Positions 37,775-46,958 of a DNA stretch of 64,000 nucleotides are shown here, piece by piece; the stretch's first letter is position 1; each line of letters begins with the position of its first letter. Source of the stretch: Sphingobacteriales bacterium 50-39 (GTDB lineage: Bacteria > Bacteroidota > Bacteroidia > Chitinophagales > Chitinophagaceae). The notes under the pieces are model-generated. The model was given only the letters and a program-made list of their open reading frames with translations. It was not told the origin of the DNA and searched no databases. The position numbers were made by a program, and so were the translations under genes. Location: positions 310,001-374,000 of the forward strand of contig MKTZ01000011.1 of the NCBI GenBank assembly GCA_001898505.1, given 5' to 3'.

Positions 37775-40702
37775 ATGAAGAAGGTTCGTAAGTTCAGTAT
37801 CATAGGTATCGTAAGTTTTTTTTCCTTAACACCCGCTGCTCCGCTCGCCGCACAACGCCCAGCCCCATCGCCAGCGTCCACAGCCGCGCATGACCCGGCC
37901 CAGTCACCGGCAGCCCAGCCCGTCCGGCAGGTGCAGCTCACGCAGTTCAACCTGCAATCCTCCGCTATTGTCGGGACGGACGGCGCCGCGCTTTCCTCCC
38001 CCACCTGGCAGCCCCGGGATTATTGGTATCCCGTCACCGTCCCAACGACCGTGCTGTCAGGACTTGTTGCCAATAAGGTCTATCCCGACCCATATATAGG
38101 AATGAACAACATGCTCATTCCCGACGCCTCCGATACCTTCAACCTTCAATATCATTTGGATCAATACAGCCATCTGCCTGGCCAGCCCAATCCATGGAAA
38201 AAGCCCTACTGGTACCGCACCACATTTTCCGTTCCCGCCGGAGACAAAGGCCGGCATTTTCAGCTGATCTTCAAAGGCATCAACTATCGCGCCGATGTCT
38301 GGCTCAATGGGCAGCTGATGGCAGACTCTTCCCGGATGGTAGGTATGTTCGAAGAATTCTATCTCGATGCGGACAAGGCCATACGTGCAGGGGAAGAAAA
38401 TGCCCTGGCCGTAAAGATCTATCCACTGGACGAACCCGGATTGCCCGCAGAACCCCAGCTAAAAGCCATGGACGACTTTTTTGAGAATGGTGGACCTACC
38501 GGTGACATCGGGAAGAACGTGACCATGCTCTGTTCCGTAGGGTGGGACTGGATACCCGAAGTGAGGGATCGTAACATGGGGATCTGGCAGCCCGTATATC
38601 TCCGGACAACGGGTCAGGTCGTCATTGCACATCCACGGATCATCACCCTGTTGCCCGATACCAGCGTGGCCAAACTGACGCTGGACCTCGATCTCAACAA
38701 CTTCACCACCGACACTCGAAAAGGCCGCCTGACCGTGACCATCAGTCCCGAGAATTTCAGTGGCGCCGCCATTACTTTCTCCAAAGATTTGACAGCCGCA
38801 TCTTCCCCCTCCTCTGTCATGACCATTCCCTCCGGCCCCACAGGCATGTCTACAGGTTCAGCCACCAAAGTCCACCTTTCCGCCGACGATATCCCATCCC
38901 TCACGATACGCCACCCTCACCTGTGGTGGCCAAACGGCTATGGCAGTCCCGACCTCTATCGTATCAGGCTCCGTTTTACCGATCAGGCGGGTGTCTCCGA
39001 CGATACCAGCTTTGTCTTTGGCATCCGCACCGTTAGCTCTTCCACGACGATGGTGAATGGATATGTGCGGCGTGATTTTTATGTCAATGGCCGTCGTGTC
39101 CACCTGGTAGGAGGAGCCTGGGTGCCCGACATGATGCTGAACAGGGATCGTCAACGGTATGATTATGAGCTGCGGCTTTGTCGCAATGCGAATGTAAACC
39201 TCGTCCGCATCTGGGGTGGCGGGCTGGGAGAGACCGATGATTTTTATGAGCTGTCCGATCGCTATGGATTACTGGTATGGCAGGACTTCTGGATCACCGG
39301 TGACACCAACGGCGGGTTCAAAGGTTCCGCGGACTGGCCATTGCAAAGCAACGTATTTATCGACAACGTCATCAGTACCATCCTTCGTATAAGAAACCAT
39401 CCCAGCCTGCTCGTATGGACAGGTGGTAATGAGGGGCACGCCCGGAAAGAATTATATGACGGGATGCGCGATAACGTCGCCAACCTGGATGGCACCCGCC
39501 CCTTTATTCCCTGTTCCTCCGGATTTTCAAAAGCACCGGCGGACTGGAAAGGCTCCTGGCCAGATAACAAGCTGTCCGGTGTATACAGCGGCGGCCCCTA
39601 CAGCTGGCAGGATGAAGCGATTTATTTCCACCTTGTAGACGAGGGTAAAGGTTGGGTATTCAAGGACGAGACAGGCATTCCCTCTCAGCCTCCCTACAAT
39701 ACCCTGGCGAAGATCATTCCTAATCTCTCACCCGACAGCAGTTTACCCTACCCCCTGAACAATACCTGGGGTTATCATGACGCCTGCACCGGTAATGGGA
39801 AGTACGATACCTATTATAAGGCCATGGTCGATCGTTATGGGGCGCCCCAAAGCATTCGTGATTTCTCCGAAAAAATGCAGCTTGTCAATGCGGATGGATA
39901 CCGCGCCATCTTCGAAGCCGCCGGACATAAGTTACGGGAGACGGGGGGAGTGATGCTATGGAAGCTCAACGCTGCATTTCCCAGCGTGGCCTGGCAGGTC
40001 TATGACTGGTATCTCGAACCCAATGCAGGATATTATTTTATGCAGCGGGGCTGTGAGCCCGTTCATATCCAGCTCAATAGGGATGATTCTTCCGTAGCGC
40101 TGGTCAATCGAACGTATCAGTCTCGTAAAGGGCTTAGATATATAGCCGATCTTCTCGACATCGATGGCCACTCGCTGTACAAACACGAAGGACATGCCAG
40201 CCTGGATACTACTGAGGCTCGCTCCGTACTTCCCCTCACCGATGAATTGAAAAAAGAAAAAGGAATTTCATTCTTGATCCTAACCCTTTATGACGCCGGC
40301 GGTAAGCAGCTGTCACGCAACACCTATTGGATGTCACCCGGTCATGACTTCACAACCCTGCACAAGATGCCTCCTGCTTCGCTAACAGTAAAAGCCCGGT
40401 CGACGCTTCCTGCCCCTGCGTCATCAACCAATTATACTCCGGCGGAGTATGCAACCTGGGCCGTCACCATAAAGAATACATCGGACAAGCTCGCGTTCTT
40501 CCTCAACCCGCAGCTGATCAGGGATGGAGAAGAAGTTCTGCCAAGCTATTGGACCGACAATTATTTTTCCATTCCTCCCGGAGAGACAATAACGACGACC
40601 GTCAGCTGTCCAAAGGCCGCCCTGCTGCATGGCACGGCACCGGAACTGAGACTGGAAGGATGGAATATTTCAAAACAGACTATTCCGCTGGCGCTTCGGT
40701 AA
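37775..40702 (+). CDS. GH2 glycoside hydrolase, exo-beta-D-glucosaminidase/mannosidase-like
   Basis: This 975-aa secreted enzyme has a signal peptide, a sugar-binding jelly-roll (PYWYRTTFSVPAG, INYRADVWLNGQL), an immunoglobulin-like domain, and a TIM barrel with GGAWVPDMMLNRDRQRYDYEL, LVRIWGGGLGETDDFYELSDRYGLLVWQDFW and the acid/base glutamate in WTGGNEGH. The layout is that of exo-beta-D-glucosaminidases and beta-mannosidases of GH2. It closely follows the propeller gene, so the pair probably acts in the periplasm on an amino-sugar or mannose glycan. Confidence 0.9.
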   Translation: MKKVRKFSIIGIVSFFSLTPAAPLAAQRPAPSPASTAAHDPAQSPAAQPVRQVQLTQFNLQSSAIVGTDGAALSSPTWQPRDYWYPVTVPTTVLSGLVANKVYPDPYIGMNNMLIPDASDTFNLQYHLDQYSHLPGQPNPWKKPYWYRTTFSVPAGDKGRHFQLIFKGINYRADVWLNGQLMADSSRMVGMFEEFYLDADKAIRAGEENALAVKIYPLDEPGLPAEPQLKAMDDFFENGGPTGDIGKNVTMLCSVGWDWIPEVRDRNMGIWQPVYLRTTGQVVIAHPRIITLLPDTSVAKLTLDLDLNNFTTDTRKGRLTVTISPENFSGAAITFSKDLTAASSPSSVMTIPSGPTGMSTGSATKVHLSADDIPSLTIRHPHLWWPNGYGSPDLYRIRLRFTDQAGVSDDTSFVFGIRTVSSSTTMVNGYVRRDFYVNGRRVHLVGGAWVPDMMLNRDRQRYDYELRLCRNANVNLVRIWGGGLGETDDFYELSDRYGLLVWQDFWITGDTNGGFKGSADWPLQSNVFIDNVISTILRIRNHPSLLVWTGGNEGHARKELYDGMRDNVANLDGTRPFIPCSSGFSKAPADWKGSWPDNKLSGVYSGGPYSWQDEAIYFHLVDEGKGWVFKDETGIPSQPPYNTLAKIIPNLSPDSSLPYPLNNTWGYHDACTGNGKYDTYYKAMVDRYGAPQSIRDFSEKMQLVNADGYRAIFEAAGHKLRETGGVMLWKLNAAFPSVAWQVYDWYLEPNAGYYFMQRGCEPVHIQLNRDDSSVALVNRTYQSRKGLRYIADLLDIDGHSLYKHEGHASLDTTEARSVLPLTDELKKEKGISFLILTLYDAGGKQLSRNTYWMSPGHDFTTLHKMPPASLTVKARSTLPAPASSTNYTPAEYATWAVTIKNTSDKLAFFLNPQLIRDGEEVLPSYWTDNYFSIPPGETITTTVSCPKAALLHGTAPELRLEGWNISKQTIPLALR

Positions 40703-40707
40703 ACCAT

Positions 40708-40744
40708 CCGCCCCCTCTCACTACCGGCAGGGGCGGGTTATTTA
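40708..40744 (+). terminator. Intrinsic terminator of GH2 operon
   Basis: CCGCCCC and GGGGCGG form a seven-pair GC stem (40708-40714 with 40730-40736), followed by GTTATTTAT. It lies in the 35-bp space between the GH2 stop and the end of the convergent HxlR gene. Confidence 0.6.
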
Positions 40745-41103
40745 TATAAGTGCTGATCCTGTAAGTAGTCGATACCGTTGGTCTTCAGATATTCGATCCC
40801 CCACTGGCTGAGGAATTCCAGCATGGGCGATAACGAGCGACCCAAATCCGTCAGCGCGTATTCCACCCGCAATGGCTTACGGGTGCGCAAATGCTTGGTG
40901 ATCATCCCGTCCCTTTCCAGCTCTTTCAATTGCTGGGCAAGCACCTTTTCCGATATGCCCGGTAGATTGTCCCGGATCTCGCTATAGCTTCTTTTTTGAA
41001 AGTAGTGCAGGTGAAATAATATCAGCACCTTCCACTTGCCCCGGATAAAGCTCAGCGATACGTCTACAGGACAAGTATATGTTTTGTTATGCAGGTTGAT
41101 CAT
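40738..41103 (-). CDS. HxlR-family transcriptional regulator
   Basis: This 121-aa winged-helix protein carries the family cysteine near the N-terminus (TYTCPVDVSL), then FIRGKWKVLILFHL, the recognition helix ISEKVLAQQLKELERDGMI and the wing RVEYALTDLGRSL. HxlR proteins respond to aldehydes or redox signals, often through that cysteine. It is divergent from a truncated haemoglobin gene with a short shared promoter region, so it probably controls it. The second in-frame ATG was chosen as the family-typical start. Confidence 0.88.
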   Translation of the reverse strand: MINLHNKTYTCPVDVSLSFIRGKWKVLILFHLHYFQKRSYSEIRDNLPGISEKVLAQQLKELERDGMITKHLRTRKPLRVEYALTDLGRSLSPMLEFLSQWGIEYLKTNGIDYLQDQHLYK

Positions 41104-41195
41104 AAAGTTAAATTTCATTGTCCGCCACCCTACTTTTTGGTAAGCTCTTTCCAGCGATCACATTATCCAGTAAGTTTGTTGCAAACAGCAAACCC

Positions 41196-41681
41196 ATGAC
41201 AACAACACAAAATAACGATAAGATACCATCCCTTTACGAGTGGATGGGAGGAATGGAAAAATTCCAGCAACTGACGGATACATTTTATAAGGCGGTCCTG
41301 GCCGATCCCATCCTCGAGCCTGTGTTCAGGCACATGTCCCCGACGCATCAGCGTCATGTGGCCAATTTTATCGCCGAAGTATTTGGGGGTCCTTCAGTAT
41401 ATACCGATGAGGGTGGTAGTCATGCCGGTATGGTGCAGCGTCACTTTGGGCGGCATCTGACAGAGGAGCAGCGACGCCGATGGGTGCAGTTGTTGATAGA
41501 TACCGCCGATGAGATACATCTTCCCGATGATCCTGAATTCCGGTCCGCCTTTGTAGCTTACATCGAATGGGGAACACGTATCGCTGTTCTGACCTCCAAT
41601 GCGGAAAAGCCCTCCATCGAACCCGGCACACCCATGCCAAAATGGGGTTGGGGCGTACCGGGGAAGCCCTATACACCCTGA
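41196..41681 (+). CDS. Group II truncated haemoglobin-like protein
   Basis: This 161-aa protein has a globin core: IPSLYEWMGGMEKFQQLTDTFYKAVLADPILEPVF, HVANFIAEVFGGP, and MVQRHFGRHLTEEQRRRWVQLLI with the proximal histidine and the G8 tryptophan. Group II (trHbO) proteins bind O2 or NO and serve in oxygen or nitrosative stress. The start at 41196 drops 26 residues of a longer open frame that do not match the family. It lies divergent from HxlR. Confidence 0.85.
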   Translation: MTTTQNNDKIPSLYEWMGGMEKFQQLTDTFYKAVLADPILEPVFRHMSPTHQRHVANFIAEVFGGPSVYTDEGGSHAGMVQRHFGRHLTEEQRRRWVQLLIDTADEIHLPDDPEFRSAFVAYIEWGTRIAVLTSNAEKPSIEPGTPMPKWGWGVPGKPYTP

Positions 41682-42239
41682 GGACCATGCCTTACGCCGA
41701 TGCCAAAGCTTACTGTTTCACCGCATTAATCTAAATAGTTCGGGATTGTCTGTATTGATCCAGTGAACGCCAATACCGGTCTTTATAAATATCATACGAA
41801 ACTGATTAGCAACACCCGCTTCCATAAAGGCGATACCGTTCGCGTGAAGGGATGGTATGGTTTGACCATATCGTGTATTGGACTGAAATTAACAGCAAGA
41901 GGGGCCGCCATTCCGCAAACAGATGAAGACCCCATCCAAATTCAGTACCGCAAGCCCGAGGGATCTACCGGTGTGGTCGAAAAGACCTTCCAATCCACCA
42001 CCATATGAAAAAAATATCTCAAAACGCTTGTATAAGCCCCCATCCGTGGTTACATTTGATCTTGATCGTTTACTAATACTATATCACCAGACCGTACCCA
42101 ATCTCCTCGAAATACCACCCGTTTAGATTTTTCAATTTTCACTCAGCTAGATTTTCACCACGTCCTCACATCCTCTGAATTTCCTCGAATCCTTTAGGCT
42201 ATGGATTACTATAGTAGTTAATCCTAAATCACCCTATTT
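41682..42239. other. Gene-poor 558-bp gap with possible coding remnant
   Basis: No intact gene is seen. On the minus strand, from about 41890 to 41722, an open stretch ends in KTGIGVHWINTDNPELFRLMR then a stop, which looks like the C-terminal tail of a protein, possibly a glycerophosphodiester-phosphodiesterase-like one, but the upstream frame is closed by a stop. A competing 81-codon plus-strand frame (41763-42008) has no recognisable match. The region is best read as a decayed gene. Confidence 0.35.
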
Positions 42240-43082
42240 ATGACAGCGTCCGTTCATTACCTGGGCAAATTGCTTTGCATTACCCTCTTTGCCGTTCCCT
42301 CTCCTCTCATGGAGAAAAAAAATGCAACCCCTTCAGACCTCTCGCCTCTATATACATATTACCATTCCAGCTCCGCCCTGGCCAGCAAGGCCACCCATAC
42401 AAAAGCTATAAAAACAAAAGCCGCCATCCGCTTTGCCGCTGCCAGGCGCGCCGCCGCAAGGCAGGCCGAATTAAAGATCATACGGATGGAAGCACATATC
42501 CTTTACGAAGAGCTGCAGCTCGCCAATGAAGGAATGGACGAAAAAGTATTGAAATACGCGCTCATAGGATACCATCGCCTGCTAAAAAGAAATGAGATCC
42601 AAAACCCCGACATCCTCACCATCTGCGACTTCGGCCAGGCTTCCAGTCAGAAACGCATGTATGTCATCGATCTCAATGCAAAAAAGCTGCTGAGCCGCAA
42701 CTACGTTGCACATGGGGTGAGCTCCGGTACAGCTTTCGCCAGCTCCTTTTCCAACACCCCGGAATCTCATAAAAGCAGCCTGGGTTTCTATGTTACCCGC
42801 AACACCTATATAGGCGAGAATGGCCTTTCCCTTCGTCTCGACGGTTTCGACAGAGGCTTCAATACACTGGCGGGCCGGCGGAATATCGTGATCCATGGCG
42901 CACCCTATGTCAGCGATCGTATCCTGGAAAAATATGGCGTAATGGGAACGACCTATGGCTGTCCCGCGATCCCCGAAGAGCTGAGCCGCGAGCTAATCCC
43001 CGTATTGACAGGAGGGTCCTGTTTTTTTATTTATTATCCCTCTAAAAGATATTTGTCCCATTCATCTGTCCTTAACGGATAA
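42240..43082 (+). CDS. L,D-transpeptidase catalytic domain family protein (second copy)
   Basis: This 280-aa paralogue of the 19986-20735 gene has a signal-like N-terminus and the catalytic block NIVIHGAPYV then MGTTYGCPAIP with the nucleophilic cysteine. An Ala/Arg/Lys-rich segment (about 58-85) precedes the catalytic domain and is absent from the other copy. It is expected to modify peptidoglycan in the periplasm. It ends 9 bp from the convergent histidine kinase gene. Confidence 0.88.
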   Translation: MTASVHYLGKLLCITLFAVPSPLMEKKNATPSDLSPLYTYYHSSSALASKATHTKAIKTKAAIRFAAARRAAARQAELKIIRMEAHILYEELQLANEGMDEKVLKYALIGYHRLLKRNEIQNPDILTICDFGQASSQKRMYVIDLNAKKLLSRNYVAHGVSSGTAFASSFSNTPESHKSSLGFYVTRNTYIGENGLSLRLDGFDRGFNTLAGRRNIVIHGAPYVSDRILEKYGVMGTTYGCPAIPEELSRELIPVLTGGSCFFIYYPSKRYLSHSSVLNG

Positions 43083-43091
43083 CTGCACATC

Positions 43092-44345
43092 TTACCAGCT
43101 CATGGAAAAACGATGCCATCCTTTATCGTATTGGTAAAGAATGTTCGCCGAGGACGCCTCGCAGATGGCCTTTATGATGGAAAGCCCCAACCCGTTATTA
43201 CCGGACTGTGGAGAATGCTTATAAAACCGCCGGAACAGACGGGCCGGGTCCAATGGTTCTTGTACGCCCGTATTGCTGACACTGAGGCAGTGCCTATCCA
43301 GGTTGATCTCGATAGCGCCGTTCTGAACATTGTGCCGGGTAGCATTGCCGATCAGGTTATTCAAAAGTATATCCAACAGATCTTTGTTGGCATGAATAAC
43401 GGACTCGCTCAGCTGGACAGAATACTGTATTTTTTTATCCTGCCATAGTTCCTGGAACTGATCGATCTTGTTCTGTAATTCAAGGTCCAGCGCTATTTCA
43501 CTTTGAGGATGGTATTGACCGTTTTCCATTTTCGTCAACAGGGAAAGGGACTGTTGAAGCTTGGTCAGTTTGGTGATGGATGCATAAATGGATTGTATCG
43601 GGCTGACCTGATTCTCTGCTAAATTGTCCTGCTGAACCAGCAGATCGAGCTTGGCGCGTATAATAGCCAGCGGGGTTTGTATCTCGTGCGAAGCATTTTC
43701 GGTGAATTCCTTCAATATCCCGTAATCCCGTATGGCATTTTCTGCGGATTGCCTGAAATGCTGATTGATAAGATTGAACTCCTCGATCGAGGTCGCGGGG
43801 AAACTGGGGACCTGGGAATGGTGCACTTTGAAAGATCGCATGGTGTCCAGCGCCGAATAGAAAGGACGCCAGATACGCGAGAACATATTCCGGTTGATCA
43901 GCAGCAATGATACCAGCGTCAGGAAAACAGTGGCCATCGCAATGATGGCTACAACCCTCGTAAGATGCTTGATCCCTTCCAGCGGTTGATTGATGGTAGC
44001 GCGGTAGACATCCCCACCCGCACGGGTAGTGAACACCAGCGTTCTCGAACGGTGATTTTCATATTGCTCAGGAATGAACAGCGTAGAAGAGCTCAGCCCG
44101 CTGTCTTTTCCCGTGCCACTTACCTTTTCAAATCGGATATGCTGGTCGTCGAAAGAAAGGATCACCGGCAATGCATGATGAACCGCGACATATTGTTCTA
44201 TTCGCGACTTCGTTCGTAACAATCCTTTGTCCAGCTCATTTTGCAGCGCATTACGGATCAGGTAATAGCTGCAGATGACGGATGCTATGAACAACAATGC
44301 CATTGCAGGCAGGATCATGCGGTTATACTTCTGAATTAGCTTCAT
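43092..44345 (-). CDS. Membrane sensor histidine kinase
   Basis: This 417-aa kinase has two transmembrane helices (about 12-30 and 130-150) around a periplasmic sensor of about 100 residues, then HisKA with NASHEIQTPLAIIRAKLDLL, and a HATPase domain with the N-box NNLIGNATRHNVQNG and a final GNNGLGLSIIKAICE. It follows the response regulator gene by 14 bp in one operon. The signal is unknown. Confidence 0.92.
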   Translation of the reverse strand: MKLIQKYNRMILPAMALLFIASVICSYYLIRNALQNELDKGLLRTKSRIEQYVAVHHALPVILSFDDQHIRFEKVSGTGKDSGLSSSTLFIPEQYENHRSRTLVFTTRAGGDVYRATINQPLEGIKHLTRVVAIIAMATVFLTLVSLLLINRNMFSRIWRPFYSALDTMRSFKVHHSQVPSFPATSIEEFNLINQHFRQSAENAIRDYGILKEFTENASHEIQTPLAIIRAKLDLLVQQDNLAENQVSPIQSIYASITKLTKLQQSLSLLTKMENGQYHPQSEIALDLELQNKIDQFQELWQDKKIQYSVQLSESVIHANKDLLDILLNNLIGNATRHNVQNGAIEINLDRHCLSVSNTGVQEPLDPARLFRRFYKHSPQSGNNGLGLSIIKAICEASSANILYQYDKGWHRFSMSW

Positions 44346-44359
44346 TGTGCCGCCGATTT

Positions 44360-45037
44360 TTATGCCGCCGAAAACTTATAGCCCATGCCATATACCGATT
44401 TGATATAGTCCGGGCAACCCGCTTCTGCCAGTTTCTTTCGCAGATTCCTGACATGCGAATATATGAGATCATATGTATCGGGCATTCCGGCAGAATCACC
44501 CCACAAATGGTCCAATATGGACTCTTTGGTCACTACCTTACTCTTATTGCTGGCAAAATATACCAGCAGCTCATATTCTTTTCGCGTAAGGTCCAGGTCA
44601 TCTCCCCCCGCATTTACCGTTTTATGGAGAATATTGATGCTCAATTTATCGAATTGAAGGCAATTATTGCCGGCAAAAGACCTTCTCCGGATGATGGCAT
44701 TCACACGGGCCGACAATTCCGCCAGGTAAAATGGCTTGGTAAGGTAGTCGTCCGCCCCCAATTCCAGCCCCTTTACCTTGTCCGTAAGCGAACCTTTTGC
44801 AGAGATGATCAGTACACCGTCATTTTTTTGACTATGCTTTATTTTTTTCAGCAGGTCCAGGCCACTGCCCCCCGGCAGATTGATATCGAGTATAATGCAA
44901 TCATATTGCGCATCCTCCAATTTATCCTCGGCGCTGTGGAAATCGCTTGCCACCTCACAGACAAACTTACTTTGGCCAAGATAATTGGAAATACTCTGGA
45001 ACAGGTCCGGTTCATCTTCTATGATCAGCAGATTCAA
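44360..45037 (-). CDS. OmpR-family response regulator
   Basis: This 225-aa protein has a receiver domain (IIEDEPDLFQS, phospho-acceptor Asp in IILDINLPGGSG, conserved Lys in YLTKPF) and a winged-helix DNA-binding domain (DLTRKEYELLVYFASN, IYSHVRNLRKKL, VYGMGYKF). It is the first gene of a two-gene operon with the downstream sensor kinase and divergent from an outer-membrane barrel gene that it may control. Confidence 0.94.
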   Translation of the reverse strand: MNLLIIEDEPDLFQSISNYLGQSKFVCEVASDFHSAEDKLEDAQYDCIILDINLPGGSGLDLLKKIKHSQKNDGVLIISAKGSLTDKVKGLELGADDYLTKPFYLAELSARVNAIIRRRSFAGNNCLQFDKLSINILHKTVNAGGDDLDLTRKEYELLVYFASNKSKVVTKESILDHLWGDSAGMPDTYDLIYSHVRNLRKKLAEAGCPDYIKSVYGMGYKFSAA

Positions 45038-45231
45038 AATATAAGATTTTCAATTAGTAATGTCCTTCGACAACGCACCAAATTACCCTCCGCCCTTCAA
45101 TCCCACAACTCCCGATGGTTAAGTTTGTCTGAAGAAATTCTGTATGGATTTTGGATATTCCCCACGAACACGTCCGAAAGCCCCAATGAACCTAAACAGC
45201 CACCCGTTCGTTATCAGGCTATCAACCACAA

Positions 45232-45260
45232 GAGCCGCCGTCGGCGGCTCGTCCGAAGGC
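45232..45260. repeat. REP-like hairpin, opposite orientation to 19.9-kb copy
   Basis: GAGCCGCC-GTC-GGCGGCTC is a perfect eight-pair hairpin, followed by GTCCGAAGGC. Read on the minus strand, the order CCTTCGGAC then GCCGCC-N3-GGCGGC matches the element at 19881-19908. It lies between divergent genes. Confidence 0.5.
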
Positions 45261-45290
45261 CTACAGACATTAATACTTAAAAACGGGAAA

Positions 45291-46082
45291 ATGAAAAGCA
45301 ACCAATTGATTTTATTGCTTATGACAGTCCTGTTGCTCCTTGATCCCTCAGGACTTTTGGCTCAATGGAAAGCCAGCGCCTTTGGCGGGATCAGCATTCC
45401 CAACCTGACGGCCGGAGGCTCTGAGAACAATCCATTGAACACCGGGTATAGCTCCCGGCTGGGAGCGGATTTCGGCTTGTCGGGCAGCTACCGGCTCTCT
45501 CCGCTATTCTCATTGGAGGCCCGGCTGGAATATGCCGCGGAAGGCGGAAAAAAATCAGGAGTCCAGGCATTGACCACACCTGACGCCGTGGCTCAGTATT
45601 ATACGTCCCAGGGAATGACCCCGCCTCCCTATCTCTATGCCGATTATAAAAGCACCGCAAAACTGAACTACCTGATCATACCAATATTGGCCGACCTGGG
45701 TTGGGACCTGCGGCGTCACAGCCCATGGCGATTCTATGTGGATGCAGGACCATACTTCGGTATCCTCCTGTCTGCCAAACAGGTCACCAGTGGCAGCAGT
45801 CCTCTGTATGCCGATGCTGGCAAGACACAGGAGATACCCGGGGGGCCACAGTCCTTCGATGCCACCTCCGATATTAAGGATCAGTTGCATAAGGCCAATT
45901 TTGGAATAGCCGGCGACATCGGCATTTCTTATGCTTTTGGTCTGTCCCACAGCCTGTTCGTGCAGGCCGGGGGTAACTATGGACTGCTGAATATTCAAAA
46001 AGGAACTGAGAATGGCAGGAATCATGTCGGCGCCGCCATCGCCAACCTGGGATATGCATATCGTTTTGGTAAAACAGATTAA
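45291..46082 (+). CDS. PF13568-type outer-membrane beta-barrel protein
   Basis: This 263-aa protein has a signal peptide (LILLLMTVLLLLDPSGLLAQ) and alternating strands typical of the Bacteroidota porin-like barrel family: KASAFGGISIPNLT, GLSGSYRLSPLFSLEARLEYAAEGGKK, YLIIPILADLGW, and a final strand ending in aromatic GYAYRFGKT. The start at 45291 was chosen because it precedes the signal peptide. Role unknown; probably a small porin or surface barrel. Confidence 0.82.
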   Translation: MKSNQLILLLMTVLLLLDPSGLLAQWKASAFGGISIPNLTAGGSENNPLNTGYSSRLGADFGLSGSYRLSPLFSLEARLEYAAEGGKKSGVQALTTPDAVAQYYTSQGMTPPPYLYADYKSTAKLNYLIIPILADLGWDLRRHSPWRFYVDAGPYFGILLSAKQVTSGSSPLYADAGKTQEIPGGPQSFDATSDIKDQLHKANFGIAGDIGISYAFGLSHSLFVQAGGNYGLLNIQKGTENGRNHVGAAIANLGYAYRFGKTD

Positions 46083-46148
46083 ATACGCATTAAATAACAA
46101 ACAGGCAACTTCCCCATTTTTCATGCGTATCTATCTTCCGGAATAGCT

Positions 46149-46922
46149 ATGCTCAGGACTTCTGCCAAAAAACTACTGTCAGTAAAAAAACCCTTGCTGG
46201 TGGCGGCGCTGCCTCTCATCGCTGCCGCAGCCCTGGGACAGACCCAGATCAATGGGACGGTATATGATAAATCCATGATGTATGGCATGCGAGGTGTTAG
46301 CGTTATGGGTACTTCAGGTGCGGGCGCCATGACAGATTCGCTGGGTCATTATCATATCAGGCTGGCAGCCGGCGATTCCATTTATTTTTCTTACCTGGGC
46401 AGGGCCACCTCGAAATTCCCTATAAAGGATATTCCTTTGGGCTTCCCTTTCGACATGAGCCTGGAGGTGGCAGTAGATTCATTACCTTCTGTATTTGTAC
46501 GATCCAGCAATTACCAAACAGACTCCTTACAGAACAGAAGAGAATATAAAAAGATATTTGACTATGAGGCCGATTATCTCACCAGCATGAAGTCCAACAA
46601 GCGCGGTGCCGGTCTGGGTATAGGCCTTGATCTTGACCTCCTGCTGGATGGTAAAAAAAACCGGCGCATGCTGGCCTTTCAGCAACGACTGGAAGAAGAG
46701 GAAAAAGATAAATACGTCGACCACCGGTTTACCAGGTCCATAGTAAAAAGGGTCACCGGTCTCCAGCCGCCGGCGCTCGACACGTTTATGCATCAGTACC
46801 GGCCGTCATACGAATTTATCCAGAGCTGCGAAACGGAATACGAGTTCTATAAATATATACTGGAGTGGGGCCAGTTCTTCGAGAAGGACTGGAAAGCCAC
46901 GCACCCGGATCAGACGCCGTGA
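46149..46922 (+). CDS. Carboxypeptidase-regulatory-like (CarboxypepD_reg) domain protein
   Basis: This 257-aa exported protein has a signal sequence (LLVAALPLIAAAALGQ), then one CNA-B-like/CarboxypepD_reg sandwich (QINGTVYDKSMMYGMRGVSVMGTSGAGAMTDSLGHYHIRL), and a helical C-terminus with no known domain. Without a TonB plug it is not a receptor. It follows the barrel gene by about 66 bp and may be co-transcribed. Confidence 0.75.
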   Translation: MLRTSAKKLLSVKKPLLVAALPLIAAAALGQTQINGTVYDKSMMYGMRGVSVMGTSGAGAMTDSLGHYHIRLAAGDSIYFSYLGRATSKFPIKDIPLGFPFDMSLEVAVDSLPSVFVRSSNYQTDSLQNRREYKKIFDYEADYLTSMKSNKRGAGLGIGLDLDLLLDGKKNRRMLAFQQRLEEEEKDKYVDHRFTRSIVKRVTGLQPPALDTFMHQYRPSYEFIQSCETEYEFYKYILEWGQFFEKDWKATHPDQTP

Positions 46923-46958
46923 TACATGGCTCCCCGTGCCCCGGAGACAGCCCCCGAA

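Noticed and set aside
41763-42008. An 81-codon plus-strand gene.
   Set aside because: No ATG start, no known motif, and the opposite strand has a more convincing protein tail.
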